Source of the DNA: Mycolicibacterium sp. YH-1
Lineage (GTDB): Bacteria; Actinomycetota; Actinomycetes; Mycobacteriales; Mycobacteriaceae
Assembly: GCF_022557175.1 (NCBI RefSeq)
Contig: NZ_CP092915.1
Coordinates: forward strand, 5,208,001-5,272,000
DNA length: 64,000 nucleotides
Reading direction: 5' to 3'
Shown here: piece after piece, positions 8,234 to 16,888 of the stretch
Position numbering within the stretch: the first letter of the stretch is position 1
Layout of the letters: the number at the start of each line of letters is the position of its first letter
Program-made: the position numbers and the translations under genes
Notes under the pieces: generated by a model
Told to the model about the DNA's origin: nothing
Seen by the model: only the letters and a program-made list of their open reading frames with translations
Database searches by the model: none

Positions 8234-9000
8234 CGCGGCGTGCCGCCTCCGTCGACGATGATGACGGTCCCCGTGATGTAACTGCCTGCGTCCGAACACA
8301 ACAGCAGTGCCGCGCCGACCATCTCATCCGGTGTCGCCAGACGCTTCATCAGCGTTCCGCCGATCATGTGGTCGATGGCCTGCTGTGGGTTGTTGCGCAT
8401 CATGTCGGTGTCGACGGGGCCGGGCGCGATGGCGTTGACCCGGATCCCATCGCCCACGAACTCGGCCGCCATCGACCGGGTGAACGACATCATCGCGGCC
8501 TTGCCCGCCGCATACAGCGACAGGCTCGGCGCGAAGTTGAACGCACCGACCGAGACCATGTTGAGCACCGCGGCGTGCTTGCTTGCCTTGAGATGCGGCA
8601 GCGCCTTCTGCGCGAGGAACACCGGGCCGCGGACGTTGACCTCATTGGACTTGGCCCACGCGTCGACAGTCATCTCGCCCAGCGGTTGTGCCAGCGCGTT
8701 GGCGGCGTTGTTGACCAGGACATCCAGTGCCCCGAACTCGGCGACGGTGCGGTCGACCAGGATGTCCAGATCTTCGATGCTGCCCGCGTGGGTGGGCACG
8801 CCGACGGCCTGGCCACCAAGTCCGCGTAGGTGTTTGGCCGCTTGCTCGCATGCGTCGGCCTTGCGACTGGCCACCACCACGTTGGCGCCGGCGAGCACGA
8901 AGCCCTCCGCGAGCGCGAGGCCGATTCCCCTGGTGCCACCCGTGACGATCACGGTGCGGCCGGTCATGTCGAAGAGGCGGTCGAAGGCGTCACGATCCAT
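8230..9000 (-). CDS. Short-chain dehydrogenase/reductase
   Basis: A 256-residue classical SDR. The cofactor motif is TGGTRGIGLALA (residues 20-31). NNAAN is near residue 92. The catalytic serine lies in NMVSVGAF and the YAAGK motif near 165 supplies Tyr and Lys. The C-terminal VDGGG ending is typical. The catalytic block is intact, so it is probably active on an alcohol or ketone, substrate unknown. Its stop overlaps that of the convergent threonine aldolase-like gene by four bases. Confidence 0.83.
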   Translation of the reverse strand: MDRDAFDRLFDMTGRTVIVTGGTRGIGLALAEGFVLAGANVVVASRKADACEQAAKHLRGLGGQAVGVPTHAGSIEDLDILVDRTVAEFGALDVLVNNAANALAQPLGEMTVDAWAKSNEVNVRGPVFLAQKALPHLKASKHAAVLNMVSVGAFNFAPSLSLYAAGKAAMMSFTRSMAAEFVGDGIRVNAIAPGPVDTDMMRNNPQQAIDHMIGGTLMKRLATPDEMVGAALLLCSDAGSYITGTVIIVDGGGTPR

Positions 9001-9052
9001 GCCCGTCAGTAGAACACGGTGCGAAACCGCCGTGACCGTTAGTGCGTGATCG

Positions 9053-9436
9053 TCAGTCCTTCATGGTCCAGACCGATGTCGCGATCAGGTCACCGTGCTC
9101 GAGCGCCGCGGTCCGGTGTTCGTGCACCTTGAGGTATTCCGGATCGGCGATCATGTCCAGGAACGCCTGTGGTGAGGGGTACTCGACGATCAGAATCGCG
9201 TCCCAACCCGGTCGCTCACCGGCGCCGATCACCGTCTCAGGTGACACTCCGGCGTAGCGCACCGTCGCTCCTGCCCGCGCAATGTGCGGCATCACCTCGC
9301 TGGCGTAGCGCAGATAGCGCTCTCTACCGCCGTCCACGCGGAACGTGAGCAGATTGACCATCACGACCGGCTGATCCGGCGGCCGCGCCGCGAGCTGCGC
9401 GAGCTGTCCGGGAGTGGGTTCCAACCGATTACTCAT
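9053..9436 (-). CDS. DUF1330 family protein
   Basis: A 127-residue protein with the dimeric alpha+beta barrel DUF1330 pattern: PVVMVNLLTF near the start, RYASEVMPHIARAGATV, then WDAILIVEYPSPQAFLDMI and the terminal HRTAALEHGDLI. The function of the family is unknown. ATG 9436 is chosen because the family begins there; the open frame continues upstream through the neighbouring secreted-protein gene. It lies five bases downstream of that gene's stop on the same strand. Confidence 0.8.
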   Translation of the reverse strand: MSNRLEPTPGQLAQLAARPPDQPVVMVNLLTFRVDGGRERYLRYASEVMPHIARAGATVRYAGVSPETVIGAGERPGWDAILIVEYPSPQAFLDMIADPEYLKVHEHRTAALEHGDLIATSVWTMKD

Positions 9437-9441
9437 GTCGA

Positions 9442-9756
9442 TCAGATACAGCCGCTGACGCTGATGCGGCGTCCCACATTCGCGCAGACGTTGACATTCG
9501 GTGGCGGCGGCGGGACGTACACCGGCGGTGGAGGTGGTGGCGGTGGAGGTGGCTCCTCGCCCGGCGGTGGGGGCGGTGGGGGCGGTGGTGGCGGCGCGAG
9601 CGCGTCGTTGAGTTCGTACAGCGGATCCGAGCATCCACTCACGTCGACGTGGCGGCCACCGACCGAACCGCAGACGGCGCCGGCCGTTGGCATCACCGGC
9701 AGCACCAGCCCGCCGACCAACGCGATCATCGCCGCAGACAGCCAAACCTTGCGCAT
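9442..9756 (-). CDS. Secreted polyproline protein with two Cys-loop motifs
   Basis: A 104-residue protein of unknown function. ATG 9756 has an AAGGAG ribosome site. A Sec signal peptide covers about residues 1-30 (hydrophobic core AAMIALVGGLVLPVM, likely cleavage near AGA). The mature part has two similar cysteine segments: VCGSVGGRHVDVSGC near the N-terminus and VCANVGRRISVSGC at the extreme C-terminus. Between them is a rod of more than 25 prolines interrupted by GEE and VYV. Each cysteine pair could form a disulfide after export. The coding strand is very C-rich here. Confidence 0.72.
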   Translation of the reverse strand: MRKVWLSAAMIALVGGLVLPVMPTAGAVCGSVGGRHVDVSGCSDPLYELNDALAPPPPPPPPPPPGEEPPPPPPPPPPVYVPPPPPNVNVCANVGRRISVSGCI

Positions 9757-9817
9757 GCTCACTCCTTGGGCCGCTGCTGTGCATCTTGCCCCGCGGCGTG
9801 CACCGCGTGCGTCAATT

Positions 9818-10696
9818 TCACGATCTGAGCCGAGCCACGCTCTCGAACACCCGTCGGCCACCTGTAAGCGGGTCGACGAACTCCAGCCGATGAGCCAGCA
9901 GCTGCAACGGTGTCGAGAAGTCATCGGGTGCCACGTCGATGACGCTCGGGTACAGCGAGTCCCCGTGGATGGGCACTCCGAGCGAGGCCATGTGCACACG
10001 TAATTGATGCGTGCGTCCCGTGCGTGGGGTCAGCCGGTAGGTGCCCTCATCGTCCGAGCTGTCCAACAACTCGATCAGCGTCTCAGCATTCGACTCACCG
10101 GGCTCGGTGAAGGCCTGTAACTGGCCGCGTTCCTTGATGATTCGACTGCGCAGGGTCACGGGAAGCTCCAGCGCCGGGTCGACGTCAGCGCGCGCGAGGT
10201 AGGTCTTGGCCACCTCACCACGGGCGAACAGGGTCTGGTAGGCACCACGCACCTGCGGCCGCGCGGTGAACAGCAGCACCCCTGCGGTCAACCGGTCCAA
10301 CCGGTGCGCGGGTGAGAGATCCGGGAGATCCAACGATCGCCGCAGCTTCACCAGGGCCGTCTGCGCGACGTGCCCTCCGCGTGGCATCGTCGCCAGGAAG
10401 TGCGGCTTGTCGACCACCACGATGTCGTCATCGCGGTACAGGATGGGAATGTCGAACGGGACTTCAACCTCGTCGGGCAGGTCACGGTAGAGGTAGACGT
10501 GTGCGTTCGGCGGTAGCACGGTGGCGGCGGTGACGACGCTCCCATCTGCGCAGACCACCTCTCCCGCAAATACTTTCGCGGCGGCCTGCGCGCCGAAGCG
10601 GTCGGCCAACTCCACCAGCACGGCACCGCCGCGCAGCCGGACCCGGGCAGGCCCGAGCCCGTCGCGCGCGGGAAGTGGTGCGGGTCGCCGGCTCAC
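9818..10696 (-). CDS. RluA-family RNA pseudouridine synthase
   Basis: A 292-residue pseudouridine synthase of the RluA/RsuA-type fold, orthologous in position to Rv3300c. The catalytic aspartate lies in the signature HRLDRLTAGVLLF near residue 135. Upstream, DDDIVVVDKPHFLAT is the usual motif I region, and TGRTHQLRVHMASLG near 230 is the conserved late block. The RNA target is unknown. Its start overlaps the glpD stop by four bases (ATGA), so it is translationally coupled and belongs to the lpdA-glpD operon. Confidence 0.87.
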   Translation of the reverse strand: MSRRPAPLPARDGLGPARVRLRGGAVLVELADRFGAQAAAKVFAGEVVCADGSVVTAATVLPPNAHVYLYRDLPDEVEVPFDIPILYRDDDIVVVDKPHFLATMPRGGHVAQTALVKLRRSLDLPDLSPAHRLDRLTAGVLLFTARPQVRGAYQTLFARGEVAKTYLARADVDPALELPVTLRSRIIKERGQLQAFTEPGESNAETLIELLDSSDDEGTYRLTPRTGRTHQLRVHMASLGVPIHGDSLYPSVIDVAPDDFSTPLQLLAHRLEFVDPLTGGRRVFESVARLRS

Positions 10697-12468
10697 TTCA
10701 GCGGCACGGGTTCCAGGATCTCCGCGCGGGCCTCGGGTGCGGCGGCACGCAACGCATCCGCGGACTCGTCATCGGGCTGCGCCTGGGAGAGCACCTCGGC
10801 CTCCACCCTTGCCAGATATGTGGCGACCTCGCGGTCGACGTCCTCGGCACTCCAACCCAGCACGGGCGCAACCACTTCGGCGACCTCGCGAGCGCAGTCC
10901 ACGCCGCGGTGCGGGTACTCGATCGAGATCCGCATGCGCCGGGCGAGGATGTCCTCGAGGTGCAGTGCGCCCTCCGCCGCGGCGGCGTAGGCGGCCTCGA
11001 CCTTCAGGTAGACCGGAGCCTCGGTGATCGGCGTCAGCAGCTCGGGATTGCCGTCGGCCAGCGCCAGCACCTCCCCGATCAGCGAGCCGTAGCGGTCCAG
11101 GAGATGCCGCACCCGGTAGGGGTGCAGGCCGTAGTGCGCTCCGACGTGCTCTGTCTGGTTCACCAGCGCGAAGTAGCCGTCGGCACCCATCAGCGGCACC
11201 TTCTCGGTGATCGACGGTGCCACACGGGTGGGGACGAACTCGCTGGCCGCGTCGATCGCGTCGGCACCCATCACGCGGTAGGTGGTGTACTTGCCGCCCG
11301 CGATCGCGACCAGGCCGGGCGCGGGCACCGCCACCGCGTGCTCGCGTGACAGCTTGGAGGTCTCCTCGCTCTCCCCCGCCAACAGCGGCCGCAGGCCCGC
11401 GTACACACCGTCGATGTCGTCGTGGGTGAGCGGCGTCGCCAGCACGGTGTTGACGTGATGCAGGATGTAGTCAATATCCGCCTTGGTCGCCGCAGGATGC
11501 GCCAGATCGAGGTTCCAGTCGGTGTCGGTGGTGCCGATGATCCAGTGCGTGCCCCACGGGATCACGAAGAGCACCGACTTCTCGGTACGCAGAATGATCG
11601 CGACCTCGCTGACGACGCGATCACGCGGCACCACGATGTGCACACCCTTGGAGGCCCGCACCCGGAATCGGCCGCGCTGTTTGGACAGCGCCTGGATCTC
11701 GTCGGTCCACACGCCGGTCGCGTTGACCACCACGTGCCCATGAACGTCTGTGACCCGGCCGTCCTCGGAGTCGCGGACCTTCACCCCGGTCACCCGGTCA
11801 CCCTCGCGCAGCAGCGACACGACCTGCGTCGAGGTCCGCACCACCGCGCCGTAGTGCGCCGCGGTGCGCGCCACCGTCATGGTGTGGCGCGCGTCGTCGA
11901 CCACGGTGTCGTAGTAGCGGATGCCACCGATCAGCGAGCTGCGCTTGAGGCCCGGGGCCAGTCTCAGCGCGCCTGCCTTGAACAGATGCTTCTGCGCGGG
12001 AACGGATTTCGCCCCACCCAGCTGGTCGTAGAGGAAGATTCCCGCGGCCATGTACGGCCGTTCCCACAACCGCTTGGTCAGCGGGAACAGGAACGGCAGC
12101 GGCTTGACCAAATGCGGCGCCAGCGTCTTGAGGGAGAGCTCGCGCTCGTGCAGCGCCTCGCGAACCAGTCCGAACTCGAGCTGCTCCAGATAGCGCAGTC
12201 CGCCGTGGAACATCTTCGAGGATCGGCTCGACGTGCCGGAGGCGAAGTCACGCGCCTCGACGAGCGCCACCTTGAGCCCGCGGGTCGCGGCGTCCAGCGC
12301 GGCACCCGCCCCCACCACTCCGCCGCCGATGACGACGACGTCGAACTGTTCGCGGCTGAGCCGCCCCCAGGCGGCCTCGCGCTGGTCAGGGCCAAGGAGG
12401 GTCTGCCCACTACCCGGGCCGGAAATCGGGTCGACGATGCCGATGGGTCGTTCGGAAGCTTCGCTCAC
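10693..12468 (-). CDS. glpD: FAD-dependent glycerol-3-phosphate dehydrogenase
   Basis: A 591-residue membrane-associated flavoenzyme that oxidises glycerol-3-phosphate to dihydroxyacetone phosphate and passes electrons to quinone. The FAD-binding Rossmann motif VIGGGVVGAGAALDAATRG starts near residue 46. Family blocks follow, including SSRSSKMFHGGLRYLEQ near 82 and GGKYTTYRVMG near 390. The length is normal. GTG 12468 has GGAG nine bases upstream. It corresponds to glpD2 (Rv3302c). lpdA is 48 bp upstream on the same strand, and the pseudouridine synthase overlaps downstream. Confidence 0.93.
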   Translation of the reverse strand: MSEASERPIGIVDPISGPGSGQTLLGPDQREAAWGRLSREQFDVVVIGGGVVGAGAALDAATRGLKVALVEARDFASGTSSRSSKMFHGGLRYLEQLEFGLVREALHERELSLKTLAPHLVKPLPFLFPLTKRLWERPYMAAGIFLYDQLGGAKSVPAQKHLFKAGALRLAPGLKRSSLIGGIRYYDTVVDDARHTMTVARTAAHYGAVVRTSTQVVSLLREGDRVTGVKVRDSEDGRVTDVHGHVVVNATGVWTDEIQALSKQRGRFRVRASKGVHIVVPRDRVVSEVAIILRTEKSVLFVIPWGTHWIIGTTDTDWNLDLAHPAATKADIDYILHHVNTVLATPLTHDDIDGVYAGLRPLLAGESEETSKLSREHAVAVPAPGLVAIAGGKYTTYRVMGADAIDAASEFVPTRVAPSITEKVPLMGADGYFALVNQTEHVGAHYGLHPYRVRHLLDRYGSLIGEVLALADGNPELLTPITEAPVYLKVEAAYAAAAEGALHLEDILARRMRISIEYPHRGVDCAREVAEVVAPVLGWSAEDVDREVATYLARVEAEVLSQAQPDDESADALRAAAPEARAEILEPVPLK

Positions 12469-12516
12469 TGCCAGCAGCTCCTAGTTACTCGTCAGTACGC
12501 ATCCAGGCTAGCCGTA

Positions 12517-13932
12517 TCAGTTCAAATCGTCGTGCGCCATCAACCGGCGGGCCGCCTCGACGGTAGATCCAGACAGCGACGGATACACCGACAATGTCTG
12601 CGCGAGGTCGGTCACGGAGATGTTGTTCTGCACCGCGAGCGCGATCGGCAGGATCAGTTCCGAGGCGATCGGCGCGACCACCACACCGCCGATGACGACG
12701 CCGGTGGCCGGTCGGCAGAAGATCTTGACGAAGCCACGCCGCAGCAGTGACATCTTCGCGCGGGCATTGGTGGTCAACGGCAGCATCAGCGTGCGCGCCG
12801 GCACTGTGCCGTCGTCGATCGCGGTTTGGGGCACCCCGACGGCGGCGATCTCGGGCCGGGTGAACACCGCGGCGGCCACGGTGCGCAGCCGGATCGGTGA
12901 CACCCCCTCGCCCAGCGCGTGATACATCGCGATACGCCCCTGCATCGCCGCGACCGACGCCAGCGGCAGCAGACCGGTGCAGTCGCCGGCCGCATAGATT
13001 CCAGACGCCGACGTACGCGAAACCCGGTCCACGGAAAGGTAGTTGCCCTGTCCCAGCTCGATGCCAACCCGCTCCAGGCCAAGTCCGCTGGTGTTGGGCA
13101 CCGAGCCCACCGTCATCAGCGCGTGGCTGCCCTCGACGGTGCGTCCGTCGGCCAGCGACACCCGAACCCCGTCGGCGGTACGGGTCACCGAGTCGGCGCG
13201 GGCGTTCTTCACCAGCTTCACGCCGCGTTCGGCGAACGTCTCCTCCAGGACGGCCGCGGCGTCGCGGTCCTCGTGCGGCAGGATCTGGTCCCGGCTGGCC
13301 ACGACCGTGACCTGGACCCCGAGTTCGGTGTAGGCGTTGCAGAACTCCGCGCCCGTCACGCCGGAGCCGACGATCACCAGGTGCTCGGGAAGCTCGGTGA
13401 GGTCGTAGAGCTGGCGCCAGTTCAGGATGCGCTCGCCGTCGGGCTCTGCGTTGGGCAGCACACGCGGCCGGGCGCCCGTCGCGATCAGCACCACGTCGGC
13501 CTTCAACACGCCCACCTTGCCGTCGGATGTGGTGACTCTCACCCGGTGATGCGCCATGCCGGGTACGTCGTCGACGAGTTCGCCGCGGCCCTGCACGACC
13601 GTGACGCCCTCCTTCAGGAGGTTGGACCCGATGTCGGCCGATTGTGATCTCGCCAGCGTCTTGACCCGGTTGTGGATCTGCTCAAGGGAGATCTTGGCGT
13701 CCTCGATGGCGATGTCGAAGCCCAGGCCATTGGCGCGCCGGAGCTCCGTGCGCACGCCCGTCGACGCGATGAACGTCTTGGACGGGACACAGTCGAAGAG
13801 CACACAGGCGCCGCCGATCCCGTCGGAGTCGACCACGGTGACCTGCGCAACCTCTGGGCCGCGGGCCGCAGCGACGAGCGCTGCCTCATAGCCGGCGGGG
13901 CCGCCGCCGATGATCACGATGCGGGTAACCAC
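12517..13932 (-). CDS. lpdA: LpdA, flavoprotein disulfide reductase-like NAD(P)H:quinone reductase
   Basis: A 471-residue FAD/NAD(P) pyridine nucleotide-disulfide oxidoreductase, the Rv3303c orthologue by position. The FAD motif IIGGGPAGYEAALVAA begins at residue 7, the NAD(P) motif IVGSGVTGAEF is near 185, and GIYAAGDCTG is near 305. The redox loop reads GGACVLFDCVPSK, so cysteines are present at both 43 and 48 (C-x4-C). The C-terminal segment reads VYPSLSGS where true lipoamide dehydrogenases have a His-Glu pair, so dihydrolipoamide chemistry is unlikely. M. tuberculosis LpdA reduces quinones and is reported to lack one of the two cysteines; that residue seems to be present here. GTG start. 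Confidence 0.9.
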   Translation of the reverse strand: MVTRIVIIGGGPAGYEAALVAAARGPEVAQVTVVDSDGIGGACVLFDCVPSKTFIASTGVRTELRRANGLGFDIAIEDAKISLEQIHNRVKTLARSQSADIGSNLLKEGVTVVQGRGELVDDVPGMAHHRVRVTTSDGKVGVLKADVVLIATGARPRVLPNAEPDGERILNWRQLYDLTELPEHLVIVGSGVTGAEFCNAYTELGVQVTVVASRDQILPHEDRDAAAVLEETFAERGVKLVKNARADSVTRTADGVRVSLADGRTVEGSHALMTVGSVPNTSGLGLERVGIELGQGNYLSVDRVSRTSASGIYAAGDCTGLLPLASVAAMQGRIAMYHALGEGVSPIRLRTVAAAVFTRPEIAAVGVPQTAIDDGTVPARTLMLPLTTNARAKMSLLRRGFVKIFCRPATGVVIGGVVVAPIASELILPIALAVQNNISVTDLAQTLSVYPSLSGSTVEAARRLMAHDDLN

Positions 13933-14024
13933 GGGCTCTATCTAACCCCGTGTGCTCGAAGTCTCGCCCACCGATAGGTGACTCCTACCCCCGAGAGGTG
14001 CTGTGTACCCCTTAGGCTTGCCCC

Positions 14025-14498
14025 GTGCCGCTCTACGCCGCTTACGGATCGAACATGCATCCGGAGCAGATGCTTCAGCGAGCCCCGCACTCTCCGATGG
14101 CCGGGACTGGGTGGCTGCATGGCTGGCGGCTGACCTTCGGCGGTGCTGACATCGGCTGGGAGGGCGCGCTGGCGACCCTGGTCGAGGACCCGCAGGAGAA
14201 GGTTTTCGTCGTCCTGTACGACATGACCAAGGAGGACGAGGAGAACCTCGACCGGTGGGAGGGGTCCGAACTGGGCTTCCACAAGAAGATCCGCTGCCGA
14301 GTGCATCGCGAGTCCTCCGACACCAGCACCGATCCCGTGCTCGCGTGGCTGTACGTCGTGGACGCGTGGGAGGGCGGCATTCCCTCGGCGCGCTATCTGG
14401 GCGTGATGGCCGACGCCGCCGAGATCGCAGGCGCCCCCGAGGAGTACGTGCACCATCTGCGCACCCGTCCGGCCGGAAACGTCGGCCCGGGTACCTAA
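14025..14498 (+). CDS. Gamma-glutamylcyclotransferase-fold protein (Rv3304-like)
   Basis: A 157-residue protein of the gamma-glutamylcyclotransferase/AIG2-like fold. The phosphate-like binding loop is at the N-terminus (YAAYGSNMHPEQM, residues 4-16), and a candidate catalytic Glu lies in DRWEGSELGF near residue 84. The family releases 5-oxoproline from gamma-glutamyl compounds; the substrate here is not known. GTG 14025 is preceded by a -10-like TAGGCT at 14014-14019, consistent with a leaderless mRNA. It is divergent from lpdA and its stop overlaps amiA1's by four bases. Confidence 0.75.
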   Translation: MPLYAAYGSNMHPEQMLQRAPHSPMAGTGWLHGWRLTFGGADIGWEGALATLVEDPQEKVFVVLYDMTKEDEENLDRWEGSELGFHKKIRCRVHRESSDTSTDPVLAWLYVVDAWEGGIPSARYLGVMADAAEIAGAPEEYVHHLRTRPAGNVGPGT

Positions 14499-15670
14499 CC
14501 CGCGATCGCGGCAGCCTGTTCAACGATGTTGACCAGCACCCGCACCCCGACCGCGAGCGCCCGCTCGTCGAGATCGAATGTGGGCTGGTGCAGGTCCAGC
14601 TGCGGCCCTCGACCCGACCACACGCCCAGCCGCGCCATCGCGCCAGGCACCTCCTCGAGATACCAGGAGAAGTCCTCGCCGCCGCCGGACTGACGGGTGT
14701 CGGCGAGCACGTCGACGCCGACCGACTCGACGGCGTGGGTGAGGATTCGCGTGGACACCTCTTCGTTCACCACAGGCGGGACGCCGCGCCGGTACTCCAC
14801 GCTGAACTCGATGTTCAGCGGCGCCAACAGCGACGAAACGATATCGCGGACAAGGTCTTCCATCGCGACCCAGGCCTCACGGCTGGCCGTTCGGATGGTT
14901 CCGGACAGCGTGCCGGACTGGGGAATCGCGTTGGCCGCGACCCCGGCGTTGACCGCACCCCACACCATGACGGTGCTCTGGCGCGGGTCGACGCGGCGCG
15001 ACAGCACGCCCGGTACCCCGGTGATCAACGTGCCCAGCGCGTAGACCAGGTCACCGGTCAGGTGTGGCCGTGACGTGTGCCCGCCTGGCGAGGCCAGGGT
15101 GATCTCCATCTGATCGGCCGCCGAGGTGATCGGCCCGACCATCGTGGCGACCTTGCCCACCTCGAGCCGAGGGTCGCAGTGCAGCGCGAAGATCCGCGAC
15201 ACCCCCGCCAGCGCGCCTGCCGCGATCGCGTCGATCGCCCCGCCGGGCATCAGCTCCTCGGCGGGCTGGAAGATCAGCCGCACCCCCACAGGCAGCTCCG
15301 GCACCGACGCCAGCGCCAAACCCGTCCCGAGCAGCACCGACGTGTGGCCGTCGTGACCACAGGCATGCGCCACACCGGGTACCAGCGACGTGTAGGGCGC
15401 ACCGGTGAGCTCGGCCATCGGCAGCGCGTCCATATCGGCGCGCAGCGCCACCCGTGGCCCGTGGTCGGGACCGATGTCACAGGTCAGGCCGGTGCCGCCG
15501 GGCAGCACCTTCGGGTTGAGACCCGCATTGGCCAGATGCGACGCGACGAACTGCGTGGTGGCGAATTCCTGACGCCCGAGTTCGGGGTTGGCGTGGATGT
15601 GCCGACGCCAGGCGACGAGGTCGTCGAAGTGCGCCGCCAGCCATGCGGTGGAGTACTGGTCGAAGCTCAC
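14495..15670 (-). CDS. amiA1: M20-family amidohydrolase AmiA1
   Basis: A 391-residue M20D metallo-amidohydrolase/peptidase. Metal-ligand segments include ADMDALPM, VAHACGHDGHTSVLLG (near residue 100), FQPAEELMPGG (near 134) and a late GGGEDFSWYLEEVPG. A dimerisation lid domain occupies about residues 180-290. It corresponds to Rv3305c. The natural substrate is unknown; related enzymes release amino acids from N-acyl or amide conjugates. Its start overlaps the stop of amiB1 by four bases, so the two are translationally coupled paralogues. Confidence 0.88.
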   Translation of the reverse strand: MSFDQYSTAWLAAHFDDLVAWRRHIHANPELGRQEFATTQFVASHLANAGLNPKVLPGGTGLTCDIGPDHGPRVALRADMDALPMAELTGAPYTSLVPGVAHACGHDGHTSVLLGTGLALASVPELPVGVRLIFQPAEELMPGGAIDAIAAGALAGVSRIFALHCDPRLEVGKVATMVGPITSAADQMEITLASPGGHTSRPHLTGDLVYALGTLITGVPGVLSRRVDPRQSTVMVWGAVNAGVAANAIPQSGTLSGTIRTASREAWVAMEDLVRDIVSSLLAPLNIEFSVEYRRGVPPVVNEEVSTRILTHAVESVGVDVLADTRQSGGGEDFSWYLEEVPGAMARLGVWSGRGPQLDLHQPTFDLDERALAVGVRVLVNIVEQAAAIAG

Positions 15671-16851
15671 GATGCGGCCCGCCGTTCGTGGGCGGCGAGG
15701 ACTCGGTCGCGTTCTGCGGGGTTCTCCGCCAGCCGGACCACCGTGCGCGCCAACATCACTGCTCCCTCGACAACGGCCTCGTCGGCACTGGGTCCGGCTG
15801 CTGCCGCGGCGAACGCCGGCTGGTGCACCGACGCTCCCCCGGCGTCGATTCCCACGATCGGGTGGATACCCGGCAGCAGCTGCGTCACATTGCCCATATC
15901 GGTGCTGCCGAGCGGCAGTGCCGCCTCGACGTCGACACCGACGGGTGTCCTGCCCAGCCGCACCATCTCCTCACGGAACACATCGGCCAGCCAGGTGTCG
16001 GGAGTCAGTTCGTGATAGGCGGGTTCGGCCGCCTCGACCTGGTGATCGCAGCCGGTGGCGATCGCGCCGGCGAGGAAACAGTCGGACATGCGGCCCTCGA
16101 GTTCGCGCAGCGACGCGGCGTCGTTGGCGCGCATCGTGTAGTGCATCTGGGTGTGGCCGGGGATGACATTTGTCGCCTGGCCGCCGTTGGTGACGATGCC
16201 GTGCGCCATCTGCCCGGGGGCCATCTGCTGTCGGAGCAGACCGATCGCGACCTGCGCCACGGTGATGGCGTCGGCGGCGTTCAAGCCCAGGTAGGGCGCG
16301 ACCGCCGCATGCGCCTCACGGCCCGTGTAGCCGACGGCCACCTGGGACAACGCCAGTGACCGCGCGCGGGCGATATCGAGCGGGCCGGGGTGCAGCATGA
16401 CCGCGGCGCTGATGTCGTCGAAGGCACCCGCCTCGAGCATCAGCACCTTGCCGCCGCCTGCCTCCTCGGCGGGCGTGCCGAGCAGCACGACGGTCAGGCC
16501 GAGTTCACCGGCGACGTCGGCCAGCGCGAGCGCGGTACCGACCGCCGACGCCGCGATGATGTTGTGGCCGCACGCGTGACCGATCTCGGGCAGCGCGTCG
16601 TACTCGGCGCAGACGCCGATGACCAGCGAGCCATTGCCGTAGACGGCGCGAAACGCGGTGTCGAGTCCGGCGGGTGCCGCGGTGATCTCGAAACCACGCT
16701 CGGCGACTAGTGCCTGGGTCTTGGCGCAGCTCTTGTGCTCCTCGAACGCGAGTTCCGGTTCGGCGTGAATGGAGTGCGAGAGCTCGACCAGGTCGTCGCG
16801 ATAACGTCGGACGGTTTCCTCGACGGTGCTCGACGCGCTGGCACGGGACAT
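15667..16851 (-). CDS. amiB1: M20-family amidohydrolase AmiB1
   Basis: A 394-residue M20 amidohydrolase, paralogue of amiA1 and orthologue by position of Rv3306c. Metal-site segments are [18 protein letters not shown] (near residue 85), [13 protein letters not shown] (near 130) and a late [10 protein letters not shown]. It is the first gene of the amiB1-amiA1 pair. ATG 16851 lies 37 bp from the divergent punA GTG, so both promoters must overlap within a very short region. Confidence 0.88.
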   Translation of the reverse strand: MSRASASSTVEETVRRYRDDLVELSHSIHAEPELAFEEHKSCAKTQALVAERGFEITAAPAGLDTAFRAVYGNGSLVIGVCAEYDALPEIGHACGHNIIAASAVGTALALADVAGELGLTVVLLGTPAEEAGGGKVLMLEAGAFDDISAAVMLHPGPLDIARARSLALSQVAVGYTGREAHAAVAPYLGLNAADAITVAQVAIGLLRQQMAPGQMAHGIVTNGGQATNVIPGHTQMHYTMRANDAASLRELEGRMSDCFLAGAIATGCDHQVEAAEPAYHELTPDTWLADVFREEMVRLGRTPVGVDVEAALPLGSTDMGNVTQLLPGIHPIVGIDAGGASVHQPAFAAAAAGPSADEAVVEGAVMLARTVVRLAENPAERDRVLAAHERRAAS

Positions 16852-16888
16852 CCTCGCAGTATCTCACCGACGGATAGGCTCCCTGTCC

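Noticed and set aside
11422..12750. A 442-codon plus-strand open frame opposite glpD
   Set aside because: Composition is an antisense shadow of glpD, with no recognisable domain or ribosome site.
15474..15480. TGTCACA, an exact ECF41 -35 element
   Set aside because: It lies inside amiA1 with no CGTC at the right distance and no gene start nearby.
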